Below are positions 52,907 to 61,636 of a DNA stretch of 64,000 bases, one piece after another. The DNA is from Thiocapsa imhoffii (lineage in GTDB: Bacteria > Pseudomonadota > Gammaproteobacteria > Chromatiales > Chromatiaceae): contig NZ_NRSD01000003.1 in the NCBI RefSeq assembly GCF_016583985.1, positions 186,001 to 250,000 on the forward strand, in the 5' to 3' direction. Numbering within the stretch: the stretch's first letter is position 1; every line of letters starts with the position of its first letter. The notes beneath the pieces were generated by a model, which ran no database searches, was not told the DNA's origin, and was given only the letters and a program-made list of their open reading frames with translations. The position numbers and the translations under genes were made by a program.

Positions 52907-54028
52907 ATGTGGGCACGCATCTTCGCACTGGTGATCAAGGAGTTCCTCGCCATCCTACGCGACAAGGCGAGCCGGATGGTGCTGATTGGCCCACCGGTGA
53001 TCCAGCTGATGGTGTTCGGTTATGCCGCCAGCTTCGATCTGGAACACATCCCCTACGCGGTCCTGGACCAGGACGGGGGTGCCGCGGCGCGCGAGCTGGT
53101 GGCGCGCTTCGCCGGCTCGCCAAACTTCACCGAGGTGGCGCGCCTGACCCATCAGGGGCAGATCGCACCGCTGATCGACAACCGCGAGGTGCTGCTGGTG
53201 TTGCGCCTCGATGCCAACTTCAGCCGCGATCTGCTGGCAACGCACGCCGGCAACGGCCCGGCGCGGGTGCAGGTGCTGATCGATGGCCGCAACTCCAACA
53301 CCGCGAGCCTGGCGTTGAACGATGTCACCAGCATCCTGATGCGCTTCAATCGCGACTGGGCGGCGCGACATGGCCAGCGTGGTCCGCCAGCGGAGCTGGT
53401 GGTGCACGCCTGGTTCAATCCGAATCTGCAGTCACGCTGGTTCATCGTGCCGGGTATCGTCGCGCTCCTGACCCTGGTGGTGACGCTGCTGGTCACCGGC
53501 CTGTCGGTGGCGCGCGAACGTGAGATGGGCACCTTCGATCAATTGCTGGTCACGCCGCTGCGGCCACACGAGATCCTAATCGGTAAGGCGGTCCCGGGAT
53601 TTGTCATTGGACTGCTGGAGGCCGGCTTCATCGTGCTGATGGCGGTGCTCTGGTTTCAGGTGCCCTTCGTCGGCAGTCCGCTCGCGCTCTTACTGGGGCT
53701 CTCCCTGTTTCTGCTCGCCGCCATCGGGATCGGGCTGATGATCTCCTCGCTCGCCGTGACGCAACAACAGGGCCTGCTCGGGGTGTTCCTCTTCCTGGTG
53801 CCGGCGATCATCCTGTCGGGCTTCGCGACGCCCATCGCCAACATGCCGGAGGCGGTGCAGGCGCTGACCTACCTGAACCCGATGCGCTACGTCTTGATCA
53901 TCGTGCGCGGGGTGTTCCTGGAAGGCAGCACGATCAGGATGCTGATCCCCCAGTATTGGCCGCTGGCGCTGATGGCTCTATTCAGCATGGGCGCGGCGAC
54001 CTGGCTGTTCCGACATCGGATGGGCTGA
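52907..54028 (+). CDS. ABC-2 type permease (YbhR-like)
   Basis: This 373-residue second permease is paralogous to the previous one: ARIFALVIKEFLAILRDKAS, a periplasmic domain (YAVLDQDGGAAARELVARFAG), then helices with AREREMGTFDQLLVTPLRPHEILIGKAVPGF and ILSGFATPIANMPEAVQALTYLNPMRYVLIIVRGVFLEG. The two permeases form the membrane pair of the exporter. It is the last gene of the operon; valS follows after 164 bases. Confidence 0.92.
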   Translation: MWARIFALVIKEFLAILRDKASRMVLIGPPVIQLMVFGYAASFDLEHIPYAVLDQDGGAAARELVARFAGSPNFTEVARLTHQGQIAPLIDNREVLLVLRLDANFSRDLLATHAGNGPARVQVLIDGRNSNTASLALNDVTSILMRFNRDWAARHGQRGPPAELVVHAWFNPNLQSRWFIVPGIVALLTLVVTLLVTGLSVAREREMGTFDQLLVTPLRPHEILIGKAVPGFVIGLLEAGFIVLMAVLWFQVPFVGSPLALLLGLSLFLLAAIGIGLMISSLAVTQQQGLLGVFLFLVPAIILSGFATPIANMPEAVQALTYLNPMRYVLIIVRGVFLEGSTIRMLIPQYWPLALMALFSMGAATWLFRHRMG

Positions 54029-54192
54029 ACCGATGGTCATCGTGATGGGGGCTGTTGTGCGGAGGACAGAGCATTCGAGTCGCGATGACAGCGGCGCGGT
54101 CCGGCCCGCGGCAAGGGTTGCGGGCGCGGGCATGGGAAGATGGCTATACTCGTCGACTTTCCCGAATTCGCTTTGCAGACAGCGAGACCGAC

Positions 54193-57051
54193 ATGCTGGA
54201 CAAGAATTACGACCCCCGAGCACTCGAAACGAACTGGTACCGCCGCTGGGAAGATCAGGGCTACTTCGAGCCGTCCGAGCCATCTCACGCGGAGGCGACC
54301 GCAAGGCAGGGGGCGTACTGCATCATGATTCCGCCACCCAACGTGACCGGCAGCCTGCACATGGGGCACGGTTTCAACAACACCATCATGGACACCATGG
54401 TGCGCTATCACCGGATGAAGGGCGATCGCACCCTCTGGCAGCCGGGCACGGATCACGCCGGAATCGCGACCCAGATGGTGGTCGAGCGTCGGCTGGAGGC
54501 CGCCGGTCAAACCCGTCACGATCTCGGGCGTGATGCCTTCATCGAGCAGGTCTGGGAGTGGAAGCAGGAGTCCGGCGGACACATCACCCGCCAACTGCGC
54601 CGGCTCGGCTCCTCGCTCGACTGGCAGCATGAGCGATTCACCATGGACGAGGGGCTCTCCAACGCCGTGCGCGAGGTTTTCGTGCGGCTGTTCGAGGAGG
54701 GACTGATCTATCGCGGCAAGCGTCTGGTCAACTGGGATCCAGCTCTGCACACGGCCGTCTCCGATCTGGAGGTCCTCTCCGAGGAAGAGTCCGGCCACAT
54801 GTGGGACATCCGTTACCCCTTGGCGCTGCCGCCCGGCGCAACGGGGCCGGCGCATCTGGTGGTCTCGACGACGCGTCCCGAAACCCTGCTCGGCGACTGT
54901 GCGGTAGCTGTCAATCCGGAGGACGAGCGCTACCGCCACCTGATCGGTGAATTCGTCGAGCTGCCGCTGACCGGGCGGCGCATCCCCATCATTGCCGACG
55001 AGCACGCCGACCCCGAGTTCGGGACCGGCTGCGTGAAGATCACCCCCGCGCACGACTTCAACGACCATCAGGTCTGGCTGCGCCATCGCGACGAAACCGC
55101 GATCGCCGAGCAGCCGCATGGCGGTCTGATCAACATCCTCACCCCGGATGCCGCGATCCGCGCCAACCAGCCCGAGGAAGGCACGCTGCTGCCCACCGTC
55201 TATGTCGGGCTCGACCGCTACGAGGCGCGCAAACGGATCGTTGCAGATCTCGACGCGCTCGGCCTGCTTGCCGCGGTGAAGGAGCACCGGCTTCAGCAGC
55301 CACGCGGTGACCGCTCGGGCGCCGTCATCGAGCCCTATCTGACCGATCAGTGGTACGTGCGCGTTACCCCGCTGGCGGCACCGGCGATCGCCGCGGTCGA
55401 GGACGGGCACATCCGTTTCGTTCCGGACAACTGGAAGAACACCTATTACGACTGGATGCGCAACATCCAGGACTGGTGTATCAGCCGTCAGATCTGGTGG
55501 GGGCACCGGATTCCGGCCTGGTACGATGTCGAGGGCAACGTCTATGTTGGCCGCTCGGAGGATGAGGTGCGCACGCGCCACGGCTTTGGCTCCGAGGTCG
55601 TCCTGCGTCAGGACTCGGATGTGCTCGACACCTGGTTCAGCTCGGCACTCTGGCCCTTCAGTACGCTCGGCTGGCCCGAGCGGACCGACCGTCTGAACGC
55701 CTTCTATCCAACCTCGGTGCTGGTCACCGGGTTCGACATCATCTTCTTCTGGGTCGCCCGGATGATCATGATGGGGCTGAAGTTCATGGGTGATGTCCCC
55801 TTTCGGGACATCTACATCCACGGCTTGGTGCGCGACGCCCACGGCGACAAGATGTCCAAGTCCAAGGGCAATGTGCTCGACCCCATCGATCTGATCGATG
55901 GCATCGAACTCGAAGCCCTGGTCACGAAACGGACCCAGGGCATGATGCAGCCGCATCTGGCCGAGAAGATCGCCAAACAGACCCGCAAGGACTTTCCCGA
56001 CGGCATTCCCGGCTTCGGCACCGATGCCCTGCGCTTCACCTTCGCCGCGCTGGCCACCACCGGGCGCGACATCAAATTCGACCTGGGTCGGATCGAGGGT
56101 TATCGCAACTTCTGCAACAAGCTGTGGAACGCCTCGCGCTACGTGCTGATGAACACGGAGGATCAGGACTGCGGCCAACAGGGCGGCGAGTTGGAGCTGT
56201 CCGCGGCGGACCGCTGGATCCGCGCCCGTCTCAACGGTACCACCGCCACGGTCACGGAGGCCATCGAGGGCTACCGCTTCGACCTCGCCGCCCAGGCGAT
56301 CTATGACTTCACCTGGAACGCCTTCTGTGATTGGTATCTGGAGCTCTCCAAGCCGGTACTGACAGGCATGAGCGCAAGCGAGGCCGCCAGACGCGGCACC
56401 CGCCGCACCCTAGTCGAGACCCTGGAGACCCTGTTGCGCCTCGCCCACCCCATCATGCCCTTCATCACGGAGGAGATCTGGCAGAAGGTCGCGCCGCTGG
56501 CCGGCGTCCAGGGCGAGACCATCATGCTCGCACCCTACCCGGTCGCCGCCGCGGGCGCGGATGATCCCGCGGCCGTGGCCGAGATCGAGTGGGTCCAGCA
56601 GGTCATCCTCGGGGTGCGCCGGATCAAGGGCGAGATGAACATTGCCCCCGGTAAACCGCTGCCGGTGCTGATCGCCAACGCCTCCGCGCAGGACCAGACC
56701 TGGCTCGCCGTCGCCCGGCCCTACCTGGATTTCCTCGCCCGCATCGAGTCCGTCACCCTGCTCGCGGACGAAGCGAGCGCGCCCGAGTCCGCGATCGCAC
56801 TCGTCGGCGCCATGAAGATCCTGATCCCGATGGCTGGCCTCATCGACAAGGATGCCGAACTCAAGCGTCTCGACAAGGAGATCGGCCGCCTGACCGACGA
56901 AATCGCCCGCATCGATCAGAAACTCGCCAACCCGAACTTCGTCGACAAGGCCCCGGCCGCGGTGGTCGAGAAGGAGCGCGCCCGACTTGCCGAGCAGTCG
57001 ACGGCGATCGGCAACCTGCAGGCGCAACGGGAGAAGATTGCGGCGCTGTGA
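54193..57051 (+). CDS. valS: Valyl-tRNA synthetase
   Basis: This 952-residue class I synthetase has HIGH motif H56-MGH-59 ([15 protein letters not shown]), the KMSKS loop at residues 553-557 ([10 protein letters not shown]), the CP1 editing domain ([20 protein letters not shown]) and a C-terminal coiled coil (residues about 885-952, [24 protein letters not shown]) that binds tRNA. Length and order match bacterial ValRS. The frame is open to 54055, but [16 protein letters not shown] at 54193 is the conserved start. It is an essential gene and acts as a stable boundary between the export operon and the decayed restriction island. Confidence 0.98.
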   Translation: MLDKNYDPRALETNWYRRWEDQGYFEPSEPSHAEATARQGAYCIMIPPPNVTGSLHMGHGFNNTIMDTMVRYHRMKGDRTLWQPGTDHAGIATQMVVERRLEAAGQTRHDLGRDAFIEQVWEWKQESGGHITRQLRRLGSSLDWQHERFTMDEGLSNAVREVFVRLFEEGLIYRGKRLVNWDPALHTAVSDLEVLSEEESGHMWDIRYPLALPPGATGPAHLVVSTTRPETLLGDCAVAVNPEDERYRHLIGEFVELPLTGRRIPIIADEHADPEFGTGCVKITPAHDFNDHQVWLRHRDETAIAEQPHGGLINILTPDAAIRANQPEEGTLLPTVYVGLDRYEARKRIVADLDALGLLAAVKEHRLQQPRGDRSGAVIEPYLTDQWYVRVTPLAAPAIAAVEDGHIRFVPDNWKNTYYDWMRNIQDWCISRQIWWGHRIPAWYDVEGNVYVGRSEDEVRTRHGFGSEVVLRQDSDVLDTWFSSALWPFSTLGWPERTDRLNAFYPTSVLVTGFDIIFFWVARMIMMGLKFMGDVPFRDIYIHGLVRDAHGDKMSKSKGNVLDPIDLIDGIELEALVTKRTQGMMQPHLAEKIAKQTRKDFPDGIPGFGTDALRFTFAALATTGRDIKFDLGRIEGYRNFCNKLWNASRYVLMNTEDQDCGQQGGELELSAADRWIRARLNGTTATVTEAIEGYRFDLAAQAIYDFTWNAFCDWYLELSKPVLTGMSASEAARRGTRRTLVETLETLLRLAHPIMPFITEEIWQKVAPLAGVQGETIMLAPYPVAAAGADDPAAVAEIEWVQQVILGVRRIKGEMNIAPGKPLPVLIANASAQDQTWLAVARPYLDFLARIESVTLLADEASAPESAIALVGAMKILIPMAGLIDKDAELKRLDKEIGRLTDEIARIDQKLANPNFVDKAPAAVVEKERARLAEQSTAIGNLQAQREKIAAL

Positions 57052-57075
57052 GCCGCGACGCCGGTCCGGAAGGCG

Positions 57076-57699
57076 ATGGATCGGCCGGACAACGAAAAGC
57101 TCGAAGGACGCCGCGTTCAAGTCAGGGCCTTTTGTTCCCCCGAAGGCGCCGAGAGACGAATCCGAGGATCTACGGGCCGAGCTCGACCACCTGAGCCAAC
57201 GGCTCGCCGAGTACCGGGGGGCGGTTATCGTCTGCCGTTCGCCTTCTCCACGAACGGGCGCCCATATCTCCGCCAGCTCGCAACCCGCAGCGGCATCTGG
57301 TTTTGCGATCTGCGTCGACCCGACAACCTCGGTCATCCGCTCGACGGTTGGTACACCCCGGATGGACTCATCGCTCTGCTCAAGCGTGACGAGGAGCGCG
57401 CCAACGCCGAACTCCAGGCCCAGCCCTTCCTATACGGCTTTTCGCTGTATCCTTTTCAGATCGCCGCCATCCAAATCTTCGATGCGGTGCGGATCTACGA
57501 GGCGTTGAAAGACATCACGGCCATGCAGCCCATGGTGGTCGACCCCAACATCAGCGTCACCCAGCTTGTACGCGAGCTGGCGACGGTCAGAGACGATACG
57601 CAGCGGGCCCTGGTGCGCGATGAGCGGCGACAAGGATCTCTTGAGCCTGGCCGACCGTTCGCCCTGTACAATCATCACGGCCGACCGGCTGCTCGATAG
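57076..57699 (+). pseudogene. hsdR: Type I restriction subunit HsdR, internally deleted
   Basis: This frame holds two separate pieces of an HsdR-type protein joined in frame. The first (residues about 50-133) is the N-terminal nuclease-side segment, YRLPFAFSTNGRPYLRQLAT followed by SGIWFCDLRRPDN and GFSLYPFQIAAIQ, which in intact HsdR leads into the helicase. The second begins at once with IFDAVRIYEALKDITAMQP and continues DPNISVTQLVRELATV, text normally found after the whole helicase core. All DEAD/DEAH helicase motifs are missing. Upstream of 57210 the frame is also scrambled, with HsdR-like text (LSQRLAEYRGAV) in another frame, and the end runs into unrelated sequence. Confidence 0.75.
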
Positions 57700-57798
57700 G
57701 TTGTCGCGCGATTAAGGACCTACGCATCTTGGACGGCCCCCTCGATCTGAATCCCGGGCGGATTGCCGCCCTTGGCGCATATCGCCGAGCCGCTAGAC

Positions 57799-57812
57799 TA
57801 GACCAAGGTCTA
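57799..57812. promoter_or_regulatory. Palindrome upstream of vapB, candidate operator
   Basis: TAGACC-AA-GGTCTA is a perfect six-base inverted repeat ending 22 bases before the vapB ATG. VapB-type antitoxins bind such palindromes with their toxin to repress their own operon, so this is the likely autoregulatory site. No other copy was looked for beyond the window. Confidence 0.45.
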
Positions 57813-57834
57813 TACCAACCGATCCGGGTCAGCA

Positions 57835-58101
57835 ATGCAAACCGCGAAACTGTTCAAGAACGGCCGCAGTCAGGCCGTGCGCCTGCCGGCGGAGTTCCGC
57901 TTCGAGGGCGAGGAGGTCCGGATTCGTCGCGATCCGGAGACCGGCGACGTGATCCTCAGCCCGCTGAACAAGTCGTTCGCGGATTGGCTCGAGGAGCGCG
58001 ATCGTCTGCTGGCAAGCATGACGGAAGAGGAACGCAAGGAGCTGGACGAATTTATGACCGATCGGGATCAGGGCGAGGACGTGGAGCGCGACTGGCCATG
58101 A
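57835..58101 (+). CDS. vapB: Antitoxin VapB (AbrB/MazE-type fold)
   Basis: This 88-residue antitoxin has an N-terminal SpoVT/AbrB DNA-binding fold ([20 protein letters not shown] then [23 protein letters not shown]) and an acidic helical C-terminus ([20 protein letters not shown]) expected to wrap the toxin. The stop overlaps the vapC start as ATGA. A short palindrome upstream may be its operator. It sits inside remnants of a type I restriction locus. Confidence 0.92.
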   Translation: MQTAKLFKNGRSQAVRLPAEFRFEGEEVRIRRDPETGDVILSPLNKSFADWLEERDRLLASMTEEERKELDEFMTDRDQGEDVERDWP

Positions 58102-58496
58102 GCGGCCTGCTGATGCTCGACACCAATGCACTGTCCGCAGTCATGAAGGCCCGCTCCCCGGTCTTAGACCGGCGGCTTGCCAACAAGCCTTTTTGCATCT
58201 CGGTTGTGACCGAAGCGGAGATTCGCTTTGGTCTCGCGCACCGGCAGCAAAGGACCGGATTCTCCGCCTTGGCCGAGGGCGTGCTTGGCCGCATCGACAT
58301 CCGCCCTTGGACCTCCACGACGGCGCGTCGATACGGTCCACTACGCGCCGAGCTCGCCGCCTTGGGTAAGCCTCTAGCCCCGCTCGACCTTATGATCGCC
58401 GCCCACGCCCTGGCCGAGGGGGCAACCTTGATCACCGCCGACCGCGCGTTCGCCCGGGTCCCCGGCCTGCCCATTCAAGACTACGAGCACGCATGA
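58098..58496 (+). CDS. vapC: Toxin VapC, PIN-domain ribonuclease
   Basis: This 132-residue PIN-domain endoribonuclease has acidic residues in the expected places: D8 ([11 protein letters not shown]), E41 ([11 protein letters not shown]), D97 ([11 protein letters not shown]) and D115 (LITADRAF). All appear intact, so the toxin is probably functional and held by VapB. Typical targets are initiator tRNA or rRNA; this one cannot be predicted. The start overlaps the vapB stop, and its own stop overlaps the hsdM ATG by four bases. Confidence 0.92.
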   Translation: MSGLLMLDTNALSAVMKARSPVLDRRLANKPFCISVVTEAEIRFGLAHRQQRTGFSALAEGVLGRIDIRPWTSTTARRYGPLRAELAALGKPLAPLDLMIAAHALAEGATLITADRAFARVPGLPIQDYEHA

Positions 58497-58909
58497 CCGC
58501 CGTCACCCACGACATCGTCGCCAAGTTGTGGAACCTCCGCAACGTCCTCAAGGACGACGGGGTCACCTACCATCAATACGTCACCGAGCTGACCTATCTG
58601 CTCTTTCTCAAGATGGCCCGGGAAACCGGCAGCGAAGATCAGCTTCCCGAAAGCTACCGCTGGGCCGATCTGTAGGCCCAGCCCGCACCGAACCGGCTCG
58701 AGTTCTACAAGATCATGCTGATCCATCTTGGTACCCATGGCTCTCACCTGGTGCAGGAGATCTTCGCGAACGCCAGCTCATTCATCCGCAAGCCCGCGAC
58801 ACTCTCCACCCTGGTGGCCGAGATCGACAAGCTCGACTGGTACAGCGTGCACAAGGAGGGCTTGGGCGACCTCTACGAGGGGCTGCTGGAGAAGAACGCC
58901 AGCGAATGA
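58493..58909 (+). pseudogene. hsdM: Type I DNA methyltransferase HsdM, N-terminal remnant with nonsense codon
   Basis: The frame starts as a normal HsdM (DIVAKLWNLRNVLKDDGVTY, ELTYLLFLKMARE, ESYRWADL), hits TAG at 58673, and continues in the same frame with HsdM text (LEFYKIMLIHLGTHGSHLVQ, DLYEGLLEKNASE) until a stop at 58907. That is about 138 of the usual 500 or so residues and excludes the SAM-binding and NPPF motifs. The methylase is therefore dead. Its ATG overlaps the vapC stop (ATGA). Confidence 0.85.
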
Positions 58910-59081
58910 CGAACATCCTCAAGGAGCGCGGCCCCCTGACCGCTGAGTCGCTCTGGTCCGCCTCTCAGCTCCCGATCGACGAGTTCTACGACCAGCTCAA
59001 GGATGAGGTGGCCCGCGGTCTGTTGCGGGAGAACCGGAACGCGTCCGCGCACGCCCCTCGGATGCTGGAGGCCGTTGCGCG
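58906..59081 (+). pseudogene. Fragment of a restriction-locus protein
   Basis: Following the hsdM remnant with an ATGA overlap, this frame reads MTNILKERGPLTAESLWSAS then QLPIDEFYDQLKDEVARGLL. It looks like the C-terminal winged-helix tail of a type I restriction-associated protein, perhaps HsdR, though I am not certain of the family. It runs without a stop into out-of-frame sequence where the next broken gene begins. Confidence 0.4.
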
Positions 59082-59751
59082 AGGCTGGACCGCCTCGTCA
59101 TCCCGAGCTATCGCAACCTGCGCGGGTTCGAGATCGATTTCGACGAATCCCGGCCGACCACGGTCCTGCTCGGGCGGAACGGGACCGGAAAGTCGAACCT
59201 CGTCGAGGCCATCGTCGAGATTTTCCGCGAGCTGGAGCTAGGCGGCGCGCCGTCCTTCGCCTACCAGCTGAACGATGTCTGCCGTGAGCAAAGCATTCAG
59301 GTCGACGCGGACCCGGAGCGCACAGGCAAGCGCCTGACGATCAGTCTTCCTCAAGAACGAGGAGGAGCTGAGGGCACTAAGGGAGCCGGGAGAAGACGCG
59401 AAGACCCTATTCGGCTACCTGGAGAGCCTCTTCCTCTGCGACCTGATCGACGAGGTGCGGGTCACCGTCGAGCGAACCGAAGGCCAACGCGTCAAGTTCA
59501 CCCAGATGAGCGAAGGCGAGCAGCAGGAGCTCATGCGGCTTGCAGACGAGCTCAATGAGTTGGGGATCTCGCGCACGCACCCGAATCCCTACTTCGAGCT
59601 ATTCGCGAATGCAATGGCCCGCGGGCGACAGCCCGAGCCCGCAACGACCTTGTCCAAGGAGGAGATTCAGGCACAGGCCGCGCTGGCCGACGAAATCCTC
59701 GACGAGATCCTTGCGGATGAACGGGCCGACGAAGGTGGGAAGGACTCGTGA
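59082..59751 (+). pseudogene. Restriction-associated AAA ATPase, broken in three places
   Basis: Frame one reads RLDRLVIPSYRNLRGFEIDF and TTVLLGRNGTGKSNLVEAIV (a RecF/OLD-like ATPase start with Walker A) but has no start codon. Near 59345 the text changes frame to FLKNEEELRALREPGEDAKT and DEVRVTVERTEGQRVKFTQM then SEGEQQ, the signature motif. After that, the Walker B region is missing and a C-terminal piece follows (LADELNELGISRTHPNPYFE) to the stop at 59751. Start loss, frameshift and internal deletion together make it a pseudogene. Such ATPases often accompany hsdM-hsdS-hsdR. Confidence 0.65.
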
Positions 59752-59853
59752 GGTACATCCCTTGAGCCGAGACGACGAGTTTCGTCGCCACCTGCTGTTG
59801 GCTGCCGCTAAATCCGGCTTGGTGATGCGCTCACTGCGCATTGGTCGCAGCTG

Positions 59854-60357
59854 TCATGACTCCCCCGCCCGACGTTTATGCACCTGCCGAATCTCGTCGT
59901 TGCGCCGCTCGATCTCGCGTCGAAACTCCCGCCGCAGGGCGGCGCTTTCGTGGCGGCGACGTTCGTTGGGTGTTTCGATCTGGAGCACGGGCACCTTCAC
60001 GGGGCGTCCCTGGTCATCGACCGCGACCATCGTGAAATAGGACGTCATGGCGTGGCGGGTGGTCTTGTGGATGATGTCCTCGGCGATGACGCGAATCCCG
60101 ACCTCCATCGAGGTGTTGCCAGTGTAGTTGATCGATGCCAGACAGGTGACGAGTTCGCCGACCCGCAGCGGCTGGCGAAAGAACACCTGATCGACCGAGA
60201 GGGTCACCACATAGCGATTGGCATAGCGCGCCGCGCAGGCATAGGCGACTTGATCAAGTAACTTCAGCGTTGCCCCGCCGTGGACATGACCCGCGAAATT
60301 CGCCATATCGGGTGTCATCAGCAGCGTCATCGTGAGTGTCTTATTCTGTGTGTCCAT
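59854..60357 (-). CDS. Acyl-CoA thioesterase, hotdog fold (BACH/YciA-like)
   Basis: This 167-residue cytoplasmic thioesterase hydrolyses acyl-CoA. The hotdog core is clear: MTPDMANFAGHVHGGATLKL followed by LDQVAYACAARYA, with N20, H24 and D35 in the catalytic region, then VTLSVDQVFFRQPLRVGELV and NTSMEVGIRVIAEDI. The C-terminal 40 residues are highly charged (ERRRHESAALRREFRREIER) and extend beyond YciA. It is monocistronic and divergent from the PerM-like gene. Confidence 0.9.
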   Translation of the reverse strand: MDTQNKTLTMTLLMTPDMANFAGHVHGGATLKLLDQVAYACAARYANRYVVTLSVDQVFFRQPLRVGELVTCLASINYTGNTSMEVGIRVIAEDIIHKTTRHAMTSYFTMVAVDDQGRPVKVPVLQIETPNERRRHESAALRREFRREIERRNDEIRQVHKRRAGES

Positions 60358-60488
60358 GGCCGGCTGTGATCAGAATTCCACTGCGATTGCGGGGTGGGTG
60401 GTCGCGATGGCTCCCCATCAGCGCTATCATCAGGCACATTTTATGACCCCACTGAATCCCGAATCGGAACTGGATACGGAGGTGCTGC

Positions 60489-61604
60489 GTGCGAGAGATA
60501 CCCGATGATCATCGCGTCTTCATGGACCGTGCGGTCGAGGCCTTCATCCGGATTGCCTTGATCGCTGTCCTGGTCGCCTGGTGTTTCGAGATCGTGCGGC
60601 CTTTCCTCGTTCCCTTCCTCTGGGCCGTGATCATCACCATTGGCTTGTACCCAGGTTATCTCCGTTTGACGCATCAATTGCAAGGACGACGGGTCTTGGC
60701 AGCCGTGATCATGACCCTCTTGAGTTTCCTACTGCTCTTGGTTCCGGCCATCTTGCTCAGTGCGTCACTTGTCGGTGAGATCCATCACATCATCAACCTC
60801 TTGATGCATGAATCGTTCAAAATTCCACCCTTGCCCGAAGCGGTGACGCAATGGCCCCTGATCGGTGATGATTTGGATCGCATCTGGACCGATGGCACCG
60901 AGAATATCAAGTCGCTGCTCACGGAACTCCAACCTGAGATCAGCGTCGCGGTCCACTGGACGCTTGGGGTGGCCGGCGGTGCTGGGATCGGTCTCATCCA
61001 TATCATCATCGCGATCCTGATCGCGGGTTTTCTGCTCGCCAACGCCGAGGCTGGACAGCGCGCGAGCGAGCTGTTCGCGCGGCGCATCGCGAGCGAGCGT
61101 GGCTTGGAGTTCGCCACCTTGGCTGGCGCGACCATCCGCAGTGTCACCCGTGGCATCCTCGGCGTGGCGTTGATCCAGTCATTGCTCGCGGGCCTCGGCT
61201 GGCTCGCGATCGGCGTGCCCGCGGCGGGGCTCTGGGCCCTGGTCGCACTCCTGCTCTGCATCGTGCAGATCGGCCTGTTGCCGATCACCATCGCGATGCT
61301 CGTATACGCCTTCTTCCACCTCGGAACGCTTGCCTTCATCGCCTTCCTGGTTTGGAGCCTCTTCGTCTACAGCCTCGAACATATCCTCAAGCCGATCCTG
61401 CTCGGGCGCGGGGTCGATGTTCCCATGGCCGTGGTCTTCGTGGGCGCCATTGGTGGATTCCTGAGCGCTGGAATCATCGGCCTGTTCGTCGGCGCGGTCA
61501 TCCTCGTCCTCGGCTACAAGCTCTTTCTCGTCTGGCTGCATGATCACTTCGATCGCTCGGCCAAGCCCGCGTCCTCGTCCACCGAGTCCGACCCCGCATC
61601 CTGA
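60489..61604 (+). CDS. AI-2E family transporter / PerM-like membrane protein
   Basis: This 371-residue protein has about eight membrane helices in the AI-2E transporter (UPF0118) pattern: IVRPFLVPFLWAVIITIGLY, LLLLVPAILLSASLVGEI, a long middle loop, GIGLIHIIIAILIAGFLLA, GVALIQSLLAGLGWLAIGVP and the C-terminal LEHILKPILLGRGVDVPMAV with VFVGAIGGFLSAGIIGLFVG. The family includes TqsA and putative permeases; the substrate here is unknown. It starts at GTG 60489 with GGAGG nearby. The GH13 gene follows after 32 bases and may share its promoter. Confidence 0.9.
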   Translation: MREIPDDHRVFMDRAVEAFIRIALIAVLVAWCFEIVRPFLVPFLWAVIITIGLYPGYLRLTHQLQGRRVLAAVIMTLLSFLLLLVPAILLSASLVGEIHHIINLLMHESFKIPPLPEAVTQWPLIGDDLDRIWTDGTENIKSLLTELQPEISVAVHWTLGVAGGAGIGLIHIIIAILIAGFLLANAEAGQRASELFARRIASERGLEFATLAGATIRSVTRGILGVALIQSLLAGLGWLAIGVPAAGLWALVALLLCIVQIGLLPITIAMLVYAFFHLGTLAFIAFLVWSLFVYSLEHILKPILLGRGVDVPMAVVFVGAIGGFLSAGIIGLFVGAVILVLGYKLFLVWLHDHFDRSAKPASSSTESDPAS

Positions 61605-61636
61605 GCCGACCCGCACTCGCCAAGGAGATTCCTAGG

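Noticed and set aside
54037..56178. 713-codon open frame antisense to valS
   Set aside because: It mirrors the codon structure of valS in a high-GC genome, has no motif text, and valS is clearly the real gene.
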